From positions 5,003,402 to 5,067,401 of the forward strand of contig NC_090610.1 in assembly GCF_004359215.1 (NCBI RefSeq): DNA of 64,000 bases, given 5' to 3'. A program made the translations under genes and the position numbers. The notes under the pieces were generated by a model. The model worked only from the letters and a program-made list of their open reading frames with translations, was not told the DNA's origin and searched no databases. Below, piece after piece: positions 1 through 11,126 of the stretch. Origin of the DNA: Bremia lactucae. Its lineage: Eukaryota; Oomycota; Peronosporomycetes; Peronosporales; Peronosporaceae. Each line of letters opens with the position of its first letter. Position 1 is the first letter of the stretch.

Positions 1-711
1 TAAACGAGGCCATTTAGATGGAGGGGGCATCTTTGGAATGCCACCCGTCACATAGCCACGTTCTAAACGACTGGCTTGTGACACCGACTGAGCACGTTCA
101 CGTGTCGTCGGCGGAGCTTTAGGCTCCGAATCCTCTATGTCAGAACCATTATGAATTATGGTCTGAGCATAAGGCGTTGTGGTTATACCCAACGGAGAAG
201 CGGCTGCGCCTTTCTGGGCAGCGCTCTCATTACCTTTCGCTGCGCTTTCCAGCGCAGACGACGGGACAGCATTCGTAAACGATGCTGTCTCCATGTTGTG
301 AGCCATGAAAGAAGTTTGGATGGGCAATAATGCGCCATCATCCTTCCTCATGAGCTCGTTGTCCGCATCACTACTATGAGGTGACGGCAATAGTGTCGAC
401 TCATTGTAGTCGACAATGAGCGACGGATCGACATCCTTACTGTTAAAGTGGGATGGATCCTTTCGCCCTGTTAACGCGACAGCCGCAGTGGCTGTCGGCG
501 TTCCGACTAAGGCATTAGACGCGGCCGGCGAATTAACGCGGCGCGTTCGCTTAGTGCGAGGTTGAGTGAGCGTCTTCGCAGACGACCCACCAACGTGGCC
601 CCTTTTAAGTGGTATCTTGGGCGCCGTGTATGGAAACACGTGCGCTAGAGTGATCGAGTGAACTAGCGGCGCGTAAAGCTGCTCACAGTTCCTCTCTCCT
701 CTTTGACGAAT
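1..711 (-). CDS. Antisense ORF of a family A retrotransposon (3' portion outside window)
   Basis: An uninterrupted minus-strand frame of 237 codons runs from 711 to base 1 and leaves the window. It lies between pol and the 3' LTR, antisense to the element. The predicted product is low complexity (Ala, Ser, Thr, Pro, Asp) with a basic patch KRTRR, and reaches PPSKWPRL at the edge. The copy at 56627-57690 shows the continuation: about 120 residues of more ordinary composition ending in a stop next to the chromodomain. No in-frame ATG is seen before codon 351-349, so the true start may be that ATG, a spliced exon or a non-ATG codon. I do not recognise the family. The open length is striking beside the broken frames of other copies, but the region is also rich in hairpins, so coding is not proven. 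Confidence 0.5.
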   Translation of the reverse strand, partial: MRQRGERNCEQLYAPLVHSITLAHVFPYTAPKIPLKRGHVGGSSAKTLTQPRTKRTRRVNSPAASNALVGTPTATAAVALTGRKDPSHFNSKDVDPSLIVDYNESTLLPSPHSSDADNELMRKDDGALLPIQTSFMAHNMETASFTNAVPSSALESAAKGNESAAQKGAAASPLGITTTPYAQTIIHNGSDIEDSEPKAPPTTRERAQSVSQASRLERGYVTGGIPKMPPPSKWPRL

Positions 712-747
712 TTAAAAATGCAAATTCGTTCTTAAAGAGCGGGATGG
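1..747 (+). mobile_element. 3' internal tail of a family A Ty3/gypsy element
   Basis: This stretch matches 56956-57698 closely and in the same orientation, and runs into an LTR. It is the region after pol in a plus-strand element whose body lies left of the window. A purine-rich stretch just before 748 is a candidate polypurine tract. Several short perfect hairpins occur: 240-257 (stem CTGCGCT, loop TTCC) and 395-414 (stem GTCGACT). Confidence 0.75.
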
Positions 748-1276
748 TGTAACGGGCTAAAGTTGCCCTAATGTTACACAGTCCCCGTTAAGTACACTTG
801 GTGTGCTTAAGGGGATGGTCAATTACTAAATACTTGTAATTGACCCAGCACTCGGGTGTGGTGCACATTTGTGACCAACTCTTGTGTATGTGGTGCACAT
901 GGGTGCATTCACATTAGGAGGGATGACGGCTAGCGTCATCCGTTACGCGAGGTATCTAGAAAGATACGCTCGCAATACATATTAAATGTCTATAGAGATA
1001 ACATTTTAATTGGTTAAAATAGGTAGTTGTATTTAATTCTCTTAAATATAAAGCAGTCTGAATACTACTTCCTACTTGGTAAGTGCGCATGAGGAGACGG
1101 ATTACCGCTCACGTGACGACACTTAACCAGAGTACTTAGTGTGTTGGGTGAGGTCGCTTGCGCGTCCACCACAACTACCTCACTGCACGCAAGAGAAGCA
1201 GGTTTAACAGCTTCCTCGCTGTGTTAGGGTGTGTGTCTAGGTAGAGCGTGGCCGCATTACGACGTGCCCGCCTACA
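748..1276 (+). repeat. LTR, family A, copy 1 (3' LTR)
   Basis: It starts TGTAACGGGC and ends CCTACA, and matches four more copies (30686-31204, 40633-41163, 53526-54050, 57699-58231). Internal hairpins include 921-941 (GGATGACG stem, five-base loop) and the TTAAGTACAC stem near 784-806. Confidence 0.85.
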
Positions 1277-1308
1277 AGTTTATTAGACGTAATAGAACAA
1301 GCAGTGGG

Positions 1309-1557
1309 TGTAATGGGGGTGCCCCGTTACATTGGTATTATTTCCTATTAAAGGAATAATAAATATTATTTCTTATGAGAGAAAATAAATAAAGAAGTAC
1401 AAATTATTATCATTATTAATTTTGACTAAATAGTTCCAATATTATTAGATTTGGTAACAGCTCTATTGATTGGTTAATGTAGTCTAAATTAACCCCGCAT
1501 ATCGTTATACGACACATTTGTGCGGTGCGCAAGGAGGCGCCATACTCAGCTAGTTAC
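1309..1557 (+). repeat. Truncated LTR, family B
   Basis: It matches roughly the first half of the family B LTR (complement of 12568 leftwards) and stops abruptly near 1557. It lies 32 bp after the family A LTR. It probably was the 5' LTR of the scrambled B copy that follows. Confidence 0.7.
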
Positions 1558-1857
1558 AGACACAAGACACTATTTACCAAGGGACTAGCGGATGGTCCCG
1601 TCAAGACCTACCTTCTCCGCCTCGAATCAGAGACGCTTGGTCAAGCGATCTCTCTAGCGGAACAGAGGACTTCAGCCTGAAGCGGGCTATATTTCACTCG
1701 GGTTTCTACCGTCCACCAGGCGACAACAGATGGGAGGTTCTGAACAAATGGATATTTGCTATCTTCTAACCGAGAAACATCGCTCCTTAAACTGCACGAG
1801 ATTGCATCGATGCAATCGCTGCCAGAAGACAATGCACTACGGCTATAAGTGTTGCGA

Positions 1858-2052
1858 CAATTAAGACTGAGCAAATTGATCACTCTGCCGCTAAGAACAG
1901 TGCAGGACGCGTGTCCGACGATCAATTAAGACTGAGCAAATTGATCACTCTGCCGCTAAGAACAGTGCAGGGCGCGTGTCCGACGCTCAATTAAGACTGA
2001 ACAAATTGATCACTCTGCCGCTAAGAACAGTGCAGGACGCGTGTCCGACGCT
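1858..2052 (+). repeat. Three tandem 65-bp units
   Basis: Units are 1858-1922, 1923-1987 and 1988-2052, nearly identical. Sixty-five is not a multiple of three, so the array would shift any frame through it. It lies between gag and protease-linker remnants of a decayed B element. Confidence 0.9.
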
Positions 2053-2703
2053 GTACTAAAATTGGCGACGCGGATCGTAAGAAACGGACGGGTCAATAGG
2101 TGTAGAGCGCACTACTCATTCAGCAACGTCAAAAGAATTTGCAGGCCTCTTGACGAGAGTTGCTCCGACAAAGTCACTCTGTGTTACTGCCCCTGATAAT
2201 GCGGTTTCTCTCGTCACCCCAAATAGAAGTTACAAAGGATTTGTCACTTCGCGACCTCGTCCGTCGCTCAGACTCAGGATGAGCTAAGGCATGAACAGGC
2301 TCGGAGCGTGGAACGTCCACAATTGTTTGAATGTATTTCGAGTGAAAGCCATGGCCCCACTTGTGGCTCGTTTGTTAGCACGACTGCGCAAGACCTTAGT
2401 GCGACCATCTATCACACTGTGGATTTAGATTCCGGTGGCCATGCATAAGCACAGGCAGCATCGATGGTACACCACTCGAATAGTCCAAGTGAGCCAGGAC
2501 AGAAACACTCGCCTTGACGATCGTATCGAAGGATGAAAAACGCTTGTCTATAACAGACATTGAAAAAATCCTAGATCAACTGGAGACTCGTTAATAGAGG
2601 ATCTCGCTGTGGTTGCGCAACCACCGCTTAAAGTGTTAGGAGGAAGTAATTTTATAGAACCTGAGAAAGTAAGTGCCAGAAACTTGTGGAAGAGACTTAG
2701 GTA

Positions 2704-3990
2704 TTGAACGTCTTGTTTGATAACGGATCAAGTGTAGGCTCTATTTTTCATGACCTGAAATCACCTCCAAACTTAATTTCGGAGATGACTCAATTGCCAC
2801 CCCTACAATCGAAACGATTCTTGCGTGATCTGCGTAGTGGCAAGGTCAAGCAGATCCGCATACTCGTAACAGAAGATGAGTCCGTCACCGATATTCAGTT
2901 GAAAAAAGTATTTCCTGAAAACGAGTGGTTTCTCAGCAGATCATCGATAAACGAAAGTGTCCTGATGAGAAGACTCGGATTGAACGTTTTACGTCCCAAT
3001 CCTGGGAGACTTTGAAGACAAACCCTCTATATAAGGAACTAATAAGATTTAAGGATGTCTTTTCTGAATCAGCACCGCGAGTTGCCTAAACATAAAGGTA
3101 TCGACATGAGATCGATATTATTTCAGGCTCGAAATCCTGTGTAGTGAAGCATTAGCTACTACATCGTAAATAAGAAGTAGCGATCGACAAGTTCTTTTCC
3201 GATCGCTTAGCAGTAAGCCATGTGAGGCAGTCAACCTCATCACATAGCCCTCCGACCTTCTGTGTGCGTAAAGCAAAAGGATGTGACGCTTGAAAGCTGC
3301 AACGGCACTGACTCAAACGCCGAGTACTATCTTTGTGTCAATGGATCTGATGGATGGATTCTATCAGATCCTCTTGCGTAAATAGGATGTCTGTTCACAG
3401 CAGTAAGTCCCCTAATCGGAATGCTATGGGAGTGGATAGCAATGCATCAAGGGCTTTGTAATTTCCCTGCAAGATTCAAGAGATATGTAATTTATCTGTT
3501 GAGATCGGTGCAGGAGTTCGCACCGACTTATTTTGATGATGTCTTCGTCCATAGCAGAGCCATGAACGGAAAGTCGGATGTTAAAGTACATCATACCACG
3601 TCCGAAAGGTGCTTAGACTTATGAGTAAGCTTAAGTTGTATGGAAATCTCAAGAAGTGCATACTTGCTGCAAGCGAAATACCACTCCTTGAATGCATCGT
3701 GGGTAAACACGGAGAACGCCCTGATCCTGAAAAGATCAAGGTGATCACCAACTGGCCTGTGCCAGTCGATGTAAAGGAGCTTTGAAAGTTCCTCGGCTTA
3801 GCGGCCTACTTACATAAGTACTCCCGCGATTATGCCGAAATAACAGCACATATTTCTTCTTTGTTGAAAAAAATGTAAAATGGTCATGGAACAGCGCTCC
3901 TTTGAGGGTATCAAGCAAAGCTTGATGCAATCGCCAATCCTGTTGATTGCGGACCAAGACCGCCCATTTCATGTGGTCTGTGACGCCAGC
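2704..3990 (+). pseudogene. Broken pol: linker and reverse transcriptase, family B
   Basis: The first part (2704-3015) is the linker between protease and RT, with a SGKVKQI motif that recurs at 46999-47211 and 36142-36396. The RT part keeps FDDVFVHSRAM, the polymerase active-site region, near 3530-3570, and continues to the RNase H border near 3990. Several stops and frame changes interrupt it, so it cannot be functional. Confidence 0.75.
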
Positions 3991-4281
3991 GATTTTTGCA
4001 ATTGATGGTAGTATCAGGACAAAGTATAATAATTATAATTAAAAAGGAACATAATATCAGGATGATGCAGTAAACATGCATTCAGCTTAGAGAAATTTAT
4101 CAAAGAGAAGTTTCGCTACATCAGAAAATTACAAAAAACAAATATAAAAGACTTCTTTATTTTTGATAAAATCCAATGCTCCATTTGTTCGATAAATGTT
4201 TCGGATGCCTCCAACAAGTGTGTTGAAGGGTATCTCGTTCTCACGAACCAGATGTTCCACAACATCCTCCAAGGATGAGAA

Positions 4282-4334
4282 CTTTTGACGAGCTGTCACC
4301 AGCTCAAAACGAGCTGGTGACAGCTCGTCAAAAG
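4282..4334. repeat. Perfect 24-bp inverted repeat, 5-base loop
   Basis: Arms 4282-4305 and 4311-4334 are exact reverse complements around AAAAC. Other B copies (8145-8175, 50390-50420) show only shorter stems here, so an inverted duplication at this breakpoint is likely. Confidence 0.9.
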
Positions 4335-4659
4335 CTCAATTCGCGACGACGTGATCGTTCGAGATCAACGTCCTCCCGAACATAACGGAGGACGTGATCC
4401 AAGTCACGGTGTTGACTCGGGTTCGTCGAATGAGTCGAACTCGATTTTTCCACCCCCTCCACATACGTTGACGGAATCGAGTGGTGGAAAGCGTTTCCTA
4501 ATTAAATGCTTCATAAACCACCGCGAGGTGAAAGGGGTTTGAACGAATTACCTCTTTCGATGGCGAGGGTGTTCAACCTCGCATGGTAGCTGAAAACCTC
4601 GTTCTTAACTGATGGTGGACGTTCCGGGTCTCGTTCGACCATACGACGAGACCCATTCT

Positions 4660-5090
4660 CCTCGTCATGTATGAGATTCAAGATGCATCAATAGGTTGGC
4701 ATCGTAGACGTGAGAAAACTTATTTTAGGTAAGCCGCGATTTCTACTGACCACACCAGTACAAATTCGTCCGCAAGTACATACGTGCTCACGAAGTTTTC
4801 CAACGGGTGAAGCCTAGTTTTTCACCTCATGCTCCGTTACAACCTCTGCCTGTTGCGGCAGAATGTTGACATGCCGTATATGGACTTTGGCTTTGGATTT
4901 CTCGAATACGATCACAAGAAAAATGATATTCTTGTTTTTGTTGATCGTTCCAGCAAAATATCTCCGAGTCGATCACCGCCGAACGCTGTGCTCGTGTCGT
5001 ATTGACACGACATTTCGACTTTCTGGCGTACCCCGTGAACTGGGCTCAAATTTAGACCCCAGAATCACGACGTAGTTTTGGCAAACTGTG
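4660..5090 (+). pseudogene. Integrase fragment, family B
   Basis: Sequence matches the intact-order integrase at 48940-49380: the zinc-binding region, then the core strand with the first catalytic Asp region. The frame is interrupted, and the right end fades into unrelated sequence by about 5300. Confidence 0.6.
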
Positions 5091-5300
5091 TTCAAATCAA
5101 TTGGAACACATTCGAAAAGTCATTTTGGCCATCCTGAATCAGGTGGTGAGACAGACATTCTGTTGTCGTAAACGGTCAGATTACGACAAGAAATGATCCG
5201 TAAGCTAAATACCTGGACGGAATTGTCCTTTCATCGAACCGCAGCGCGGGTCAAATACAATATTGAAGCTTACGAATTCTCGCTATAAGCTGTACCGGTT

Positions 5301-6279
5301 TTTATATGTTAAATCTGAGTATGTGAGCTTAGCGGCTCCGATGGGCTCTATTTTTTTTAATAATTCGTATTTTTCACGCCATCCCTAGCCATTACGGAAA
5401 TGACGTCATAACTTTCATCTAGGTCGATCATCGTTGAAGAGGTCGACCATATTAAAATCTAAAAGCGGGCTTTTGTTTATCAATTGCGATTCTTAAAGGG
5501 AAATTGCTGCGGACACACCTAATTCATGCTACGCACACACCCTTAAAAATAGATTTTTGTCTTCAAGCGTAAATTCCCCTATATAACCGTATTCACAACC
5601 CCCCCTACTTCCGTACCGCCACTCACACGTTCACTTCCACTTCCACGTGCTGAAAGTAAAGCTATAAAGAAATATGAACTTATGCCAAGCAAAAACAGCA
5701 GAAACCCAGAACGTGCATGTTAATAGGCTTCCCTTGAGCTTTCAGAGTTTTTGTGGTTTTCCCTCCCTTTCAATATTCTTAGCATTGTAAGACAAGACCA
5801 CTAGGCAGGCATTTCAGAAAAAACTAAACCGGCCACTATTGCCTTCTATCAATTCACGTTCTTTGCATGATTGTAATTATGCTTTTGTAAAGCCTGCAGC
5901 TGATGCAGCATCTTGACTCGAAACACCTGAGCTGGTGGCGCACCTCTTCCGATTGCCCTCCTTTTGAAAAGTTTCATAAACGTAATTGGATGTAAAATTT
6001 CCGCAGGAGTTGCCATCCATTTACTTTTTGCAATTTGCAATTCATGCCTGGAATCTGACTCATAAATCCGGTTAGAGTTATTGCAGACAGCAACAATTGA
6101 AAGCAATTATCCTCTTAATTACAGCAGAGGTCATGGTTGCAAAACCAAAGGTATGAACTTACGGAAAGTGAGACAGAAGGGACGAGTGGTGGTTGAAGCG
6201 TGGCACGTCTGGCTCAATTGCTTGATGCGCCGGGATCGATGAGCACCTTCATCTATAAAGGACCCCACAACACCTTTAC
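5301..6279. other. Interval without recognised gene
   Basis: No match to the LTR families is seen. A TATA-like CTATATAACC is near 5578-5588, followed by a C-rich run. A minus-strand frame at 5849-6106 (85 codons) contains a basic stretch around FMKLFKRRAIGRG but no family I recognise; it could be a gene relic or chance. Confidence 0.4.
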
Positions 6280-6796
6280 TGTAACCGGGCACCTTTCACT
6301 AGTACTGATCAGTACTAGTTAACCTTACACTGATAACAGTGTAGGGTGAGGTGCCTCGAAGCTTCACGTACACAAAGGTACAGGGTAACATTACTTATGG
6401 CGCTAAGGGTCTTTACCTTAAAGGTCTAGATTAAGGCTTTAGAATAGAGAAAAAGTAAAACTGTATTAATATATTTAGTTTCCTACGTAACGATCTTCAA
6501 GCTACTATTGAACTTATTATATAGATAACTCACTAAGTATGGCGCCTCTTTGCGCACCGCACAATCGTGTCTTGAATGATTGGCGGTGTTGATTTAGACT
6601 ATAATCAACCAATCAATAGAGCTGATTATGTCTTATTGCATCAATGTTACCAAATTTGGTAATATTAGAACTATCTAAGTCAAAATTAATAAAGATAATA
6701 TATTTGTACGTCTTTGTATATTTCTTCTCATAGAAAATAATATTTATTACTTTTCTAGAATGAGATAATACTTATGTAACGTGACACCCCGATACA
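6280..6796 (-). repeat. LTR, family B (3' LTR of B1)
   Basis: It pairs with 12052-12568. A perfect 22-bp palindrome lies at 6298-6319 (centre CTGATCAG), followed by a second stem (CACTG/CAGTG) near 6326-6346. Ends fit TG...CA when read on the minus strand, with one end base changed. Confidence 0.85.
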
Positions 6797-6940
6797 TAAC
6801 ATCCCCCTTAACCAACAGTTCCTATAGTGACTGATGTTGGGTGACAGGAAATACTATTATGTCTTTTCCTGAAATTTTACATAATTAGTTTTAATCACAA
6901 TACCGAGTTTATTTGGATTTGTGATTTCGACTAGGTCAAC

Positions 6941-8269
6941 ATGGCGACTAATAAGTCTGTACGCATGGCCCGTGAGGCCGCAAAGCTGGCAGCTCCGCGG
7001 ATCAGTGAAGCTGTTTGTAATGCAAACGCTTCAGTAGACGCTAATGCGTCTACTGCGGGGAATACGTCACCTCCTACTCCCATTGGAGGTGACAGGAACA
7101 TGTCATCTGTTGATGACATTGCAGGTGACAGTGAAAAGTCACCTGCCACATCAATTGGAGGTGACTGGTCCAAGTCACCGGCACCGCTCGACTCAGTGAC
7201 TACTACAAAGGCCGCCGGATCACCCGATGCCGAGTCCGTTAAACCTTTGGGTTCTAACGTGACAACCAGAGAGGTGATGACGAGGATGTTCGACTCGTCG
7301 GAACTCTTTGGTGGGAGTTATCTGATGATGACTTCGTGGGCGATGATCACCCTGGTGACTTTAGTATGCGTCACCAGGAACTAAGTGGTTGCTAAGCTTG
7401 GACAGCATTGTACATAATGGGCTGTGAGGTCTGGTCTGACAAGCAAAACGCTTAATGTGAACGGTGTAGGAAACAGAACGTAGTCGGTGCATGCTATAAG
7501 CTGCACCGTTTGTCTAGAGAGACAGGGATACATTGCCTCTCGTGGTGGAGCTCATGTCCATGCTGTTTAAAAAGTGCAGGTCATACCCCTAAGGAAGCAT
7601 ATTCCTAAAAGATTATCATTGCAGGACGCTCATCTCTTACGAGATGCGTCAAGGAATTGAGAACCTCAAATCCTTTTACGAGCGCGGGAGCGCTCGTTCT
7701 CCGATGGACCTTCTGTCGAGGAGGATGGGTCTCGTCCTACTGCAAGACGAGACCTAAGACGTCCAAATATAAGCTGGGAACGAGGTTTCCAACTATCATG
7801 TGAGGGTGGAATTCCTCGCCAACGAACGAGATAACTCGTTTGACCCCCCTTTACCTATCGGTGGTTCGAGAAGCTTCCAACAAGAAAACGCTTCTCACCA
7901 CTCGAATCCGTCAATGGATATGGAGGGGGAGGAATGATCGGGTTCGCCTCGTTTGACGAACCGAATCAACATCGTGATTCATATCACACCCTTTATTATT
8001 TGAGGAAGGACATACATCACGAGCGATCCTGTCGCCGCGAGTTGGCAATGATGGCTGATAATTTTTCTCATGACCAGTTAAGAACTTGTGCGTAGGTTGC
8101 GACTGATCAACTGGCGAATATAAGAAAACATCAGTCCCTTCAAAACGAGCTGGTGACAGCTCGTCAGAAGTTCTCTTCCTTTGAGGAAAGAGTGGTTAAA
8201 GAGAATCAGAGTCTGTTCCGAGACAATAAGGCTTTGGCTCGGAACCATCCGGCTAAACGGATGCCCTAG
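6941..8269 (+). pseudogene. Antisense ORF of element B1
   Basis: It reads opposite to gag-pol, between integrase and the 3' LTR. An intact first part of 147 codons begins MATNKSVRMAREAAKLAA at 6941, is Ala/Asp/Ser rich and repeats GGD...SP units. Beyond a stop at 7384 the frame resumes in pieces: a Cys-rich stretch at 7456-7580 (CERC, later CPCC) and a coiled coil at about 8120-8250 starting HQSLQNELV. The same three parts recur in B2 (31941-33211) and B3 (51335-50290). In B1 the product is broken. The family is unknown to me. Confidence 0.55.
7066..7179. other. Cluster of four adjacent hairpins
   Basis: Perfect stems follow each other: 7066-7093 (GTCACCTCC arms), 7100-7119 (ATGTCATC arms, 4-base loop), 7121-7146 (GCAGGTGAC arms) and 7160-7179 (GGTGAC arms). 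Related stems are found at 32066-32130 and 51170-51235 in the other B copies. Confidence 0.75.
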
Positions 8270-9712
8270 ACTGTTCCGGTGTGATCCGGTATCGGAAAAA
8301 GCCTCGTACTGATGGTTTGAAATGAAGATGCCCAACATAGAACGTAGGTTGCGTACGCATTCTACGAGGGAACTCGATCGTGTGCGCATTGCCTTGTCAA
8401 TGTAGTCCGCGATACGGATACGGGCCGATATTCGTGGACAGTAATTTATTACTGCCCACATTCGTCACTACATGTTTGGTAGGTTTACCCTAGACGCTAG
8501 GTTTGGGTCATTAACATTAACATTAAACGAAAGTAAGTTTCTTCTTCCATTTGAAAAGTTCCATTTTTGTCGGTCCACCGCACCAGCGATAAAATCTTAA
8601 ATGAAACGGACCTCTGCTTCTCTAGCCAACAGGAAATCACCTGCTGACTCCGTTTTTTATCTGTTTTCAGTACGTCCGGCTAGCACTGCGGTGAAATCAT
8701 TCTCTTTCTTATTGATAGTATTATCGTTCTCGTTAATAATACTGTTTCGATGCTGAGTCTTTCAGCATCCTTATCAAAGTCAGTAATTACATTATTGTTA
8801 TTCTGAGTTTATTTACTTCAATTTTAATTAAATCAGCATTGGTATCGTGAATCTGGGGTCTTGATCTGAGACCAGTTTGCAAGGTAACTCATGGGGTCGA
8901 AATATCGTGTCAGCAAAGACACGAGCACAGCTTTTGGCTGTGACCGACTTCGGTACTGCAGCAAGATGTACCATTTTGCTAAAACGGTCAACAAAGACAA
9001 GAAAACCATTGCACGTATGTTCGTCGTTCGAAGATCCGAAGACGAAGTTCATGGATACAGACTGCCAACACATTGCCGGATCAAGCAGAGGTTGTAACGG
9101 AGCATGAGATGAAGCACTAGGCTTTACCCGTTAAAAAACTTCGCAAGCACGTATGTACTTCCGGACGAAATCATACTGGCGTGGCCAGTAGAAGTCGCGA
9201 CTTATCGTGAGGTAGGTTTCCTCACGTCCACGATGACCACTTATTGGTGCATCGTGGCACTTATACATGATGCGTAAATGCAAATTATTATGGGTGGAGG
9301 GGTGCCTACACGAGGTATGTCGCCAGCAATGGCTTTGTAATACAGTAGCCTACTGCGTGTTGTGTATCGATCTGTTGAGGATCTATACAATTTCGACAAT
9401 CCTTTTAAGGGTTGTTGGGATGGATCTGTAAGGTGATCCATAAATCCTTTAAGAGCTTTATCTTCTTTATAAGCTCTTTTAACGTTGTCGAGTAATGTTG
9501 ACGACGCAACACTTATTGTTGCAACAGTGGCGTTATGCTCACTGTTGATTGAGCAGCCGGCTCAAAATCGAGCCATCGCGAAAGGGTATTAGCGATACCG
9601 TTAAGCCCGTCCTGTTTTATACTTCACGGAGCAGTTATACTCCGCAAAGAAATACAATTATCTAGCCAAACTTTGCGAGATGTGTGGGCTGTATACGGCC
9701 GTGCGTAAAGGT
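8078..9712 (-). pseudogene. Integrase and RNase H tail of B1
   Basis: The integrase core is visible at 8828-9073 (FVFVDRFSKMVHLAAVP, a catalytic-Asp strand), the zinc-binding part at about 9110-9270, and the C-terminal part at 8078-8461. At 9600-9712 only the last part of RNase H remains. Multiple stops separate the pieces. The right end is the deletion junction with the protease-RT linker (about 9750-10100). Confidence 0.7.
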
Positions 9713-10464
9713 CGGCTATGCACTTTCGTTCATCGATGAGCTGGTGAGCACCCGTGTAATGCGTTGCCGACCGAATATTGGCCATGCATTGTCATCTGTG
9801 ACAAGTACGCAGATCTGCTTGACCTTGCCACTACGCAGATCACTCAAGAACCGTTTCGGTCAAGCGTTGACAGTTGAGTCATCTTCGAAGTTAGCTTCGG
9901 AGGCACTATTAGATCAATTGTATAAGCGCCTACACTTGATCCATGACCGCAGTGGCCGACAATCTTTTAAGAGTCGAGACAAAGACATTAATTATCTCAG
10001 TTTCCACTTTGGAATTTATTTCCAAAGGCACCTGGGAACCTTTGACGACAGATTACCGGGGACTAATTCCCACAGATTCTTGGGGACTTATTCTCTCAAG
10101 TTTCATTTGGGGAGTATCCTCCTTAGTTACCTCTAGCTGTAATTGCGCTACCACAGCGAGATCCTCGACGATCGACTCTTCATTCGATCGAGAACTTTCG
10201 CACTATCTCTTATGGACGGGCGTTTTATACTTTTTGAGATGTTGCTTTTCAAGCAAGCGTCCTGGTTTCGTACAACTCAACTTATTCGGGTGGACGAACT
10301 TCGACGCTGCCTTTGCTTGTGCGCAGCCGTCAGTAACTAGGTCCACGTTACAATGGTGGACCTTTGACGCTGCCAGTGCCCGTCGGTATCTTACTCCACA
10401 GTGCGTTGGGTCACACTGAGGTTTTGTGCAGTCATGCTAGCGACCGACCCGAAGTGAGGCCATC

Positions 10465-11126
10465 CTATTCACTCGTAGGACATCCACACGCTTGTGGACG
10501 CTCCACGACGTTCATCAGTTGACCATCTGATGAACAAGAGACAGGCACCGTCACGGCTTGATGCTTCCAATTTATGAGTGGCTCGTACTTTCTTCGCCAT
10601 GATAATCCAAGGATGACATCAAATTTGTAATTTAAATCTAGTACGATGAAATCATCATCGTACTGTTCACCCGTTAACGTGCATTGGGTACCAACTAGAC
10701 GTTTCTTTACTGTTACAGATCCGCCTATTGCTAGGCGCACTGTCATCCTCGTTAGAGGGATATCGCGCCAATAAATTCAAGTCTGCGATCTTTAGTGATT
10801 GGCGTCTAATAAAAATTATTCGACGCCCCACAATCGACTAGGGACCTAAGTGGCAATATATTTGACACTTTTATTTTCAGGGTGATGAGGTTAACTTCAT
10901 CCCCTGGGGCAGCTACACACAATGTTTGTTTGTGAGGAGCAATTTTCGTCAAAAAGCCTGCAAATTCTTTTGACGTTGCTGGATCAGTAGGGCGCTCCGC
11001 ACCTACTGACCCCGACCGTTTTTTTGACGATCCGCCTCGACGTTGAGGTTTCGCAACAGCGTCGGATCTGCGTCCTCCGCTGTTCCTAGCGAGATGTCGG
11101 TCTTTTCGCTCAGTCTTTTTAGGCAC
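10465..11126 (-). pseudogene. Retropepsin region of B1
   Basis: Read on the minus strand, 11126-10806 ends in LVDCGASNNF. The usual D-S/T-G aspartic protease triad is here D-C-G, probably an inactivating change. The rest of the fold follows at 10746-10465 with the VILGLSW motif. B2 has the same VILGLSW region at 36762-37139. Confidence 0.7.

Larger units (their letters stand above)
1558..5300 (+). mobile_element. Scrambled family B Ty3/gypsy remnant
   Basis: Plus-strand gag, protease-linker, reverse transcriptase and integrase pieces are recognisable against the copies at 6.3-12.6, 31.3-39.0 and 46.8-51.6 kb. The order is disturbed: 3' tail sequence (about 4200-4650) lies between RT and integrase. 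At 1605-1760 there is a gag C-terminal piece. At 2230-2460 a family A gag-like stretch runs into family B protease sequence, so the copy is also chimeric. An AT-rich stretch at 4010-4200 has no match in the other copies. All frames are broken. Confidence 0.7.

Noticed and set aside
1858..2052. CRISPR-like array
   Set aside because: Units are contiguous 65-bp copies without unique spacers, and the genome is eukaryotic.
5849..6106. 85-codon minus-strand frame as a host gene
   Set aside because: Not recognised, no splice partners found, surrounded by transposon remains; kept only as a remark.
9684..10419. Plus-strand frames of 150 and 158 codons as a novel gene
   Set aside because: They are opposite to the protease-RT linker of B1, and the matching region of B2 is not open on that strand.
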